This document shows, piece after piece, positions 58,967 through 64,000 of a stretch of 64,000 nt of DNA. Under the pieces are notes generated by a model that made no database searches, was not told the DNA's origin, and worked only from the letters and a program-made list of their open reading frames with translations. Position 1 is the stretch's first letter. Each line of letters opens with the position of its first letter. The position numbers and the translations under genes were made by a program. The DNA comes from Paenibacillus phocaeensis. Lineage in GTDB: Bacteria; Bacillota; Bacilli; Paenibacillales; Paenibacillaceae. The stretch covers positions 62,001 to 126,000 of the forward strand of contig NZ_FCOQ01000008.1 of assembly GCF_900021165.1 (NCBI RefSeq). Direction: 5' to 3'.

Positions 58967-59266
58967 TTAGCCCCTCCCATCTTCTTCTAGGCGGTCGATC
59001 CGCTTATGTGCTTGTTTTGCCGATTCCTCGACCCGTGTGAGCCGTTCGGAGATTGCTTCAAAACGTTGTCCTTGCAGTTTTTGTTCGACCTTCATGTCGT
59101 CCACTCCACGCTTAATGTACTCTAAATCAGCACGCTGTACGGCCGAATTAGCTGACTCCTCTGCTACCTCTTTTTTAACGGTCCTCGCCCGGCCCGCCCA
59201 CCCCAGTACAATGCCACTAAGCGCGGCTGCGGCTGATATGATTGCTGTAATCACTGTAAGATCCAT
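58967..59266 (-). CDS. XhlA-like lysis accessory protein
   Basis: The 99-residue protein has an N-terminal membrane helix (VITAIISAAAALSGIVLGWA) and a long coiled coil (LEYIKRGVDDMKVEQKLQGQ and on). XhlA-like proteins in Bacillus phages assist holin and endolysin, although in XhlA the helix is at the C-terminus. It is the first gene of the lysis cassette. Confidence 0.7.
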   Translation of the reverse strand: MDLTVITAIISAAAALSGIVLGWAGRARTVKKEVAEESANSAVQRADLEYIKRGVDDMKVEQKLQGQRFEAISERLTRVEESAKQAHKRIDRLEEDGRG

Positions 59267-59326
59267 ACGTCCACCCTTTCCTTAATCTCTCCCCCGAATA
59301 GGCTCCGAAGGAATAAAAAATACGCC

Positions 59327-59641
59327 CTACGGCGCTTCTGTGGTTTGTTCGGTTTGATTGGTTTCTTCTTCCGGTTGTTCGGTGACTTCTTCGTAATTTT
59401 CGGCCAGATATTCGTAATCACAAACTCCCACGGTGCCGGTGTTGTTCTTGTAAACAAATTGCCCGGGGAGCGCGGTGATCGTTTTTGATCCGTCTTTAAA
59501 GGTCACCGATTGCAAATTACCTGTCGGCGTAAAAATAACGGTCACCCCCATGCCCGTAAGTTGGATTATCTCCTGTATCGACGCGAAATCTTTAAGCTCT
59601 ACTGCTTCGACGTAATCGTTCGATCTAAACATTCTGATCAT
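59327..59641 (-). CDS. Phage protein, 104 aa, after the tail fibre gene
   Basis: The start at 59641 gives MIRMFRSNDYVEAVELKDFA. A beta-rich core is followed by an acidic, Glu/Thr-rich tail (EEVTEQPEEETNQTEQTTEA). It probably is a fibre-associated or unknown late protein, since it lies 24 bases from the tail fibre stop. Confidence 0.6.
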   Translation of the reverse strand: MIRMFRSNDYVEAVELKDFASIQEIIQLTGMGVTVIFTPTGNLQSVTFKDGSKTITALPGQFVYKNNTGTVGVCDYEYLAENYEEVTEQPEEETNQTEQTTEAP

Positions 59642-59664
59642 TGTCAACACCCTTCTTATCTTTT

Positions 59665-61002
59665 TTATGCGTAGTTTATTGTGCCTATTATTGCCGCAAT
59701 TGTATCGTCAAAAGGTGTGCCATACTCGTATAAAGCACCTATCCCGAACTCAAGAGGATGATCAATAAACGGAGGTAAATTCGAGGCACGATAAACACCA
59801 AGAGTCACGTCCCGAATTATCGCAGTTCTATTTACTAGGTCAAAGGCCATAAACGAAAGATAAAAAACTGTTGCATTTTCGTAGTAACTCCACGTTTCTC
59901 CTGTATCTATATTCCGAATGTATACATAAGAGTATCTTGTACCCCCAAGATATCTCATAAAGCTATCCAATAGAGAATTTGCCTTAAAACTAAAAAACCG
60001 GCAGCCTGCAGGAATGTTCAAAACCGGCACTCTGCCGGAGTACGGGTTAGGAACAGGTGGCCCTATAGACGCATTCACCGCAGTCGAGCCCGCTAGACTT
60101 GGCTTTATCTGCCCAATCTTCCCCGCCAACACCGCAAACGTATCGCTGCCTGATGCCGGTACGCCTTTGCCAGTAATCGCGGCAGCGACCGCATTTTTAC
60201 CGTTACTGGCAGATGTAAAAAGCTCGTTGATCGCGGCAACCGTATTGCCTTTGGCCGTTGTCTGTAAGCTTGCGAGATTGCCCACGGCGGCATTTACTTT
60301 GGCCTGCGCCCCTGACGGTGTTTCTGCTGCATCTGCTTTAGCTTGGGCCGCAGCTGCGGCCAAGTTTGCGGCGTTTGCCGTCGTTTGCGCCGCTACAGCT
60401 GCATCATATGCCGATTTGACGGCCTTGGGCGTGGCCGCCCTGTCTTCGGCGGTGCTATTGGTGGCATTGGAGAGCTGGACGATACCTTTTTGTGTCGTGG
60501 TGGCATCGTTGATCTGTATTCCGGCAATAGCATCCGCCAACTCCTGCTGCGTGACGTACACCAACGACTCATCGATGTTGGCCGTGATGTTAGCCGCGGA
60601 TCCAACAAAGACGTTCATGTTGATCGCCTTCTCAATCACCCCATCTCCTTGCGGTGTAATATAGTCGGCCGTCGCCCCGGCGTTGGCGTACATGTATAGT
60701 ATCTCGCCGTCATCCGGATCGGTGGCAAATATGCCGATCTCCCGCAAATAAAACCCGGTCGTAACGTCCTGGTTGGTCAATGTCGCCCCGATGAGCGCCC
60801 GCGTTGCCCCGGCCGGACGTTTGAGGCGGGTAATGTTCAGGTCCTTGACCGGGGCGATCAGCGCGGTCATACTCTCCAAAGATTGCCCGCTCAGCGTACC
60901 GCTCCCTACCGCCATCCTTGTATAAACTAGATGAGCGCCAGCCTGCGCTTTTGCCTGCAGTTGACGCCCCTTATTGGTTAATGCATAGCTCCAAGAGCTC
61001 AT
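59665..61002 (-). CDS. Tail fibre protein with phage collar N-terminus
   Basis: The 445-residue protein begins SWSYALTNKGRQLQAKAQAG, AHLVYTRMAVGSGTLSG, the N-terminal domain of P2-like tail fibres that attaches to the baseplate. A fibre repeat (ATTTQKGIVQLSNATNSTAE) and an Ala-rich coiled part near 200-250 follow. The C-terminal ~130 residues look beta-rich and likely bind the host surface. Late gene, 11 nt from gpI. Confidence 0.9.
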   Translation of the reverse strand: MSSWSYALTNKGRQLQAKAQAGAHLVYTRMAVGSGTLSGQSLESMTALIAPVKDLNITRLKRPAGATRALIGATLTNQDVTTGFYLREIGIFATDPDDGEILYMYANAGATADYITPQGDGVIEKAINMNVFVGSAANITANIDESLVYVTQQELADAIAGIQINDATTTQKGIVQLSNATNSTAEDRAATPKAVKSAYDAAVAAQTTANAANLAAAAAQAKADAAETPSGAQAKVNAAVGNLASLQTTAKGNTVAAINELFTSASNGKNAVAAAITGKGVPASGSDTFAVLAGKIGQIKPSLAGSTAVNASIGPPVPNPYSGRVPVLNIPAGCRFFSFKANSLLDSFMRYLGGTRYSYVYIRNIDTGETWSYYENATVFYLSFMAFDLVNRTAIIRDVTLGVYRASNLPPFIDHPLEFGIGALYEYGTPFDDTIAAIIGTINYA

Positions 61003-61012
61003 AAAAAATCAC

Positions 61013-61567
61013 CTACCCTATTGTGATAAACTCGCCGATGTGCAACATACCGCCAATGTACATGTCGCGTGCCTCGATGGTTTCCTCCAGGATGACCGCT
61101 TCAAGCCATTGGCTTTTACGCTTCACCGATTCGACTGCCTTGGTAAACTGCTGCGCCTTTTCGTTCGTAGCCTCCGGGTTGCTGGTCAGCACCCGGAAAT
61201 ACCCAGGATCGCCGCCATACTCAAACCATTCCTCAACCCGTCCGTCTCCAAAATAGATCTCGACCACGCGCTGCACAGCCGCCGGAGTCCCCCGGATCTT
61301 CGCCAGATAGAGGACATCCTTGATCGCCTCTCGTTTGACCTCAATGTCCGCGGTCGCATCATACCAATCCGCCCCAAACTGCCAGGCGAGGATGTCGCAA
61401 ACTTCACCGGGGAGCCCGTCGATTCGGCTATAAATCAGGGCCTTATCGGTTTCCTCGGCGATTTTCTTGAGTTGATCACCAACCGCCGCCGAGTATCCTA
61501 CTACCGTCTTGTCCTGACGCATGAACTTCGTTTGGAGCTTCAGCAAATCTAAATTTAGAAGATCCAT
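61013..61567 (-). CDS. Phage tail protein I (gpI-like baseplate component)
   Basis: The 184-residue protein has the gpI pattern: IDGLPGEVCDILAWQFGADW, then EVKREAIKDVLYLAKIRGTP, AAVQRVVEIYFGDGRVEEW. It joins the baseplate wedge and links to tail fibres in P2. Its start overlaps the stop of gene J by one base. Confidence 0.9.
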   Translation of the reverse strand: MDLLNLDLLKLQTKFMRQDKTVVGYSAAVGDQLKKIAEETDKALIYSRIDGLPGEVCDILAWQFGADWYDATADIEVKREAIKDVLYLAKIRGTPAAVQRVVEIYFGDGRVEEWFEYGGDPGYFRVLTSNPEATNEKAQQFTKAVESVKRKSQWLEAVILEETIEARDMYIGGMLHIGEFITIG

Positions 61568-62685
61568 TAGATCAAGCCCCCATAAACCAGATTGCGCGTC
61601 CCAGTCCTTTTAGCGACCTCATTCTCGTCAATCTCCGTATAGACCGGCGCCGTAGTGACTACTCTATAGGCCCCTGCTGCGTAAATACGCGATATGAGAT
61701 CGTCCGGCGTAATTGCCCTGCCAAGCTCGCTGCACTGCCAAGCTTCATAAGCATCAGCAGCCCCGCCCGCTCCCTCCACAGCCGCGCGTATTGCCGCCTC
61801 CTCGGCTGAGCGATCCTTGGAAATGTAATACGTCAGATCGATTGTGTATGTCACCTCCGTCGGTGCCAGGACACTGACAAGGTCATTTAGTGGACGGCGA
61901 TCTTTCGGACTCACCTCAGCCATGACCTTATCGAGTACGTCCTGATCCGGCAGCTCTCCCCCTCGCATTAGTGGATAAATTTCGATCTCGTTGGGGGCTG
62001 GTGAGATAACAGCCACGTCGATGATATTTACATCAGCTGATTTGGCAAAAAAGCGGTAAGCATCCTCCGGACCGGCCACGCTAAAGGAGGCGGGCGCCAG
62101 GAGTTGACGCTCTCGGAATGCATCATCGGTTTCCTCATCCGAACCGCCGGAGCTGGTGTCGATGTTTTGCACACTGGATACATAGGGGATTGGATCGACT
62201 AGCAAATTGATCTGCCCCGGAGCGTATCCGTTATATTTTTCTCCTCCCTCTGTCGACTCGGCCTCCACATCTACATATAAGCTTCCGGCTGGTATTGTGG
62301 CCGGGTCCGTCGTTGCGAAATAGACGTTCCCGTCCGGAGTCACTCGCGTCCCCTGCGGGATAGTGATAGCGTCCACTTGGACATTGGAGAGAATAAACCG
62401 GATTGTGGTTTGGGCCGGCTTTGCGGGCAACCTCGTAACACCGACGCGCAAGCCAAGGTAATCGAGCACCTCCTCATATGCAAAAGGCAGCAGGTTAGAA
62501 TTGCCCGTGAAATTGATATCGTTCCGGAGTCCCACAATAATCGGCAAGAGCTGGAGCAGAAATATGCGCCGCGGATCGCCGGGGTAAAGCTGCTGTCCAG
62601 CCGCCTGCTGGAAGGATACGAGCATTTCCTGTTCGATACGCTGCGCATCCGTATCGACAAACTGCACCGGTTTAAAATCTGTCAT
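61567..62685 (-). CDS. Baseplate protein J (gpJ-like)
   Basis: The 372-residue protein shows LLPFAYEEVLDYLGLRVGVT, TIPQGTRVTPDGNVYFATTD and SGGSDEETDDAFRERQLLAP, typical of Baseplate_J. It forms the wedge periphery. It overlaps the gp25-like gene by 4 nt. Confidence 0.93.
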   Translation of the reverse strand: MTDFKPVQFVDTDAQRIEQEMLVSFQQAAGQQLYPGDPRRIFLLQLLPIIVGLRNDINFTGNSNLLPFAYEEVLDYLGLRVGVTRLPAKPAQTTIRFILSNVQVDAITIPQGTRVTPDGNVYFATTDPATIPAGSLYVDVEAESTEGGEKYNGYAPGQINLLVDPIPYVSSVQNIDTSSGGSDEETDDAFRERQLLAPASFSVAGPEDAYRFFAKSADVNIIDVAVISPAPNEIEIYPLMRGGELPDQDVLDKVMAEVSPKDRRPLNDLVSVLAPTEVTYTIDLTYYISKDRSAEEAAIRAAVEGAGGAADAYEAWQCSELGRAITPDDLISRIYAAGAYRVVTTAPVYTEIDENEVAKRTGTRNLVYGGLI

Positions 62686-62990
62686 ACGTCAATCACCACC
62701 TCAAAAATCAAACTTCCGTCCTCCTCAGACACTCCCAAGAAGTTCACGCTGATAACTTCTGCCCGTGGCTCGAATTCCTCGATTAATGAATAGATCCTGG
62801 ATATAGTTGCAGGGATAGCTTCATCCAGAGGCATATCCGCCAGATTCCCGGGAAGCCCCATCGTGCGTTCATAAGCAACCTCATAGATGTTGGTATTGAG
62901 TAGAGTAAATACATTCTGGACAACTTCATCTACTCCCGTGGCTACCCAGTCAAAATCAGGGGATTCGGAGCTAATTATCGTCACCTGCAT
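62682..62990 (-). CDS. Baseplate wedge protein, gpW/gp25 family
   Basis: The 102-residue protein has NVFTLLNTNIYEVAYERTMG and PATISRIYSLIEEFEPRAEV, the usual gp25 patterns. gp25-like proteins form part of the baseplate wedge and nucleate the contractile sheath. Confidence 0.88.
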   Translation of the reverse strand: MQVTIISSESPDFDWVATGVDEVVQNVFTLLNTNIYEVAYERTMGLPGNLADMPLDEAIPATISRIYSLIEEFEPRAEVISVNFLGVSEEDGSLIFEVVIDV

Positions 62991-62992
62991 GG

Positions 62993-63574
62993 TTACACCC
63001 CCATCGAGTTGAGCCGCGCCTCAACCGTGCTCGTGCGCGCTGTCGTTGCATTGACATTTGAACGCTTAGCCTCGGTTTTATCAATGTAACTGGTCGGCAC
63101 GATATCGAGATGAACTGGGGTTTTGTCTGAGGTCTTGGCCTTTTTATTTTTCTTGGATGCCTGAGCAGATCCGGCCCGAACGTATTCTTCGAATTCGAGT
63201 TTCAGCTTAGCTCGGAGAATGTTACCTTTGCCATCAATCTGTGTATCGCTAACGGCCACGGATTTCAGGAGCCATTTATACTTCCCGAGTGGCTTTTTCC
63301 CCAAAATAAAATAATCCGGGGTTGCTTTATCCCGGATCTTTTCCCAATCTTCGATTTGCGCACGAACATCGATATATTTGCCAGCAATGAGCGGGATTTC
63401 GAAGCTCATCGTCCCAAGCGTTTGTCCTTTGATGTATGTGCTGGGCTTACTCTTGAGCTTTTCCTGCGCCTCTGTATCGAGTGCTCCGGACCATTCCATG
63501 CCTGTTAATGTGTAAATCTTGCTTGCACTCACTGCAAATATTTTATTTTTAAACGTAGCGATTGGCACACTCAC
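62993..63574 (-). CDS. Phage tail protein (gpU-like)
   Basis: The 193-residue protein reads TPDYFILGKKPLGKYKWLLK, SVAVSDTQIDGKGN. The motif YTLTGMEWSGALDTEAQEKL also occurs in tail-assembly proteins of contractile phages. By position between gpV-like and gp25-like genes it fits the P2 gpU-like group; the call is moderate. It has a Lys-rich stretch near 140-150. Confidence 0.65.
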   Translation of the reverse strand: MSVPIATFKNKIFAVSASKIYTLTGMEWSGALDTEAQEKLKSKPSTYIKGQTLGTMSFEIPLIAGKYIDVRAQIEDWEKIRDKATPDYFILGKKPLGKYKWLLKSVAVSDTQIDGKGNILRAKLKLEFEEYVRAGSAQASKKNKKAKTSDKTPVHLDIVPTSYIDKTEAKRSNVNATTARTSTVEARLNSMGV

Positions 63575-63774
63575 ACCTCCCTACGGGCTGCTATGATCAT
63601 GGCATCAACCAGGACGCCCGAAAAAAGGGCAACCACCGCCACAGCGTTGATTTGGGGATTAACATGATCGGCATAAGGAATCTCGGCCGTCACGACGTTA
63701 TCCCGATCCGTAAACGTGACCCTGGCTTTCCGGGCGGCCTCATCAATGGATGTGATTTTTCCCTTCCGAATCAT
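63571..63774 (-). CDS. Short gpV/OB-fold baseplate hub protein, 67 aa
   Basis: The 67-residue protein (MIRKGKITSIDEAARKARVT, FTDRDNVVTAEIPYADHVNP) has the beta pattern of the N-terminal OB part of gpV spike proteins but is too short to carry the spike helix. It overlaps the gpU-like gene by 4 nt and abuts the gpD-like gene. Confidence 0.65.
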   Translation of the reverse strand: MIRKGKITSIDEAARKARVTFTDRDNVVTAEIPYADHVNPQINAVAVVALFSGVLVDAMIIAARREV

Positions 63775-64000
63775 CAGTATCCCTCCAGTGGCTTCCGTAG
63801 CTTCAGCTTTGTGCGGTTGTTGATAAGGTCATGCACCAGCGAGTCGATAAAGTAAACGCCGTCGAACATGCCTGTATCCGCAACCTGTATCGTTGTCCCC
63901 GCAGCGTAATTGGTGTTAAGGTTGATGGACATCGTTCCGGTGATCATGTACTTGTTTGTGCTCCGCAAAATGCCCTTCGCCCATCGGTTAGCCTCAGCCT
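63774..64000 (-). CDS. Tail hub protein gpD-like, C-terminal part (cut by window edge)
   Basis: The frame is open to the right edge and reads EANRWAKGILRSTNKYMITG and so on, ending LKLRKPLEGY. The segment GTTIQVADTGMFDGVYFIDS is typical of gpD/late-control-D-like hub proteins near their end. Only ~75 residues are in the window. The stop overlaps the next start by one base. Confidence 0.7.
   Translation of the reverse strand, partial: AEANRWAKGILRSTNKYMITGTMSINLNTNYAAGTTIQVADTGMFDGVYFIDSLVHDLINNRTKLKLRKPLEGY

Larger units (their letters stand above)
30975..64000. mobile_element. Temperate contractile-tailed prophage, left end and about 33 kb (right end outside window)
   Basis: The element starts at a disrupted host gene next to a serine recombinase. 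It contains repressor, Cro-like, antirepressor, replication, recombination, late-regulator, lysis and P2-like baseplate genes in consistent orientation. Terminase, portal and capsid genes are not seen and must lie to the right. All of its replication and tail frames are intact, so it may be inducible. Confidence 0.92.

Overview
This 64 kb window looks like a chromosome segment from a spore-forming Gram-positive bacterium of the Paenibacillus type. The evidence is moderately high GC, strong AGGAGG-type ribosome binding sites, Gram-positive lipoboxes, and the sporulation lipoprotein gene gerM beside rph and rdgB, an order also known from Bacillus. The left 31 kb is ordinary chromosome. The right 33 kb is one end of an integrated temperate phage whose other end lies beyond base 64000.

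Chromosomal part (1-30974). A partial GNAT acetyltransferase and a lactate-dehydrogenase-family gene come first. An oligopeptide/dipeptide ABC transporter follows (two ATPases, a lipoprotein and two permeases, minus strand, 1771-7497). Next are a glutathione peroxidase, a PilZ-like gene that reads as frameshifted, and tRNA-Gly(CCC). A catabolic island at 9.7-17.1 kb holds a PucR-type regulator, an isochorismatase-like hydrolase, a polar amino-acid-type ABC transporter, an M20 amidohydrolase and an AEC-family carrier. Then come tRNA-Arg(TCT), two unknown small genes, asnB, rdgB-rph-gerM, a PgpA-family gene, an MBL hydrolase with a methyltransferase, a membrane-anchored PPIC-type prolyl isomerase, an M20 dipeptidase, and an ArsR regulator-MFS exporter pair behind a clear palindromic operator.

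Prophage part (30975-64000, truncated by the window). The phage encodes a large serine recombinase and sits inside the 3' end of a LuxR-type response-regulator gene; the last ~30 codons of that gene remain at 30881-30974. Early genes run leftward on the minus strand from a Cro-like gene at 51.2 kb. They include an antirepressor, a Rad50-like ATPase, a RecT/Bet annealing protein, an MBL-fold protein, a replication initiator that contains iterons (a likely origin), a helicase loader, DnaB, a phage sliding clamp, a RuvC-like nuclease, a cytosine methyltransferase with an internally repeated region, a J-domain protein, a dUTPase-like protein and an ArpU-like late regulator. Late genes enter from the right edge and encode a contractile-tail baseplate (gpD-, gpV-, gpU-, gp25-, gpJ- and gpI-like), a tail fibre, an amidase and a holin.

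Between the lysis genes and the repressor (51.3-57.8 kb) is an accessory region of small genes on both strands. It holds an Ltp-type superinfection-exclusion protein, small regulators behind LexA-like boxes, and two small operons driven by near-identical promoters next to an HTH gene. The most striking item is at 57607-57760: a free-standing 32-nt sequence with the full architecture of a type I-C CRISPR repeat, behind its own near-consensus promoter and before a terminator. This is the layout expected of an RNA-based anti-CRISPR (solitary repeat unit). A neighbouring gene has a segment resembling Csx16, so the region may be an anti-defence island.
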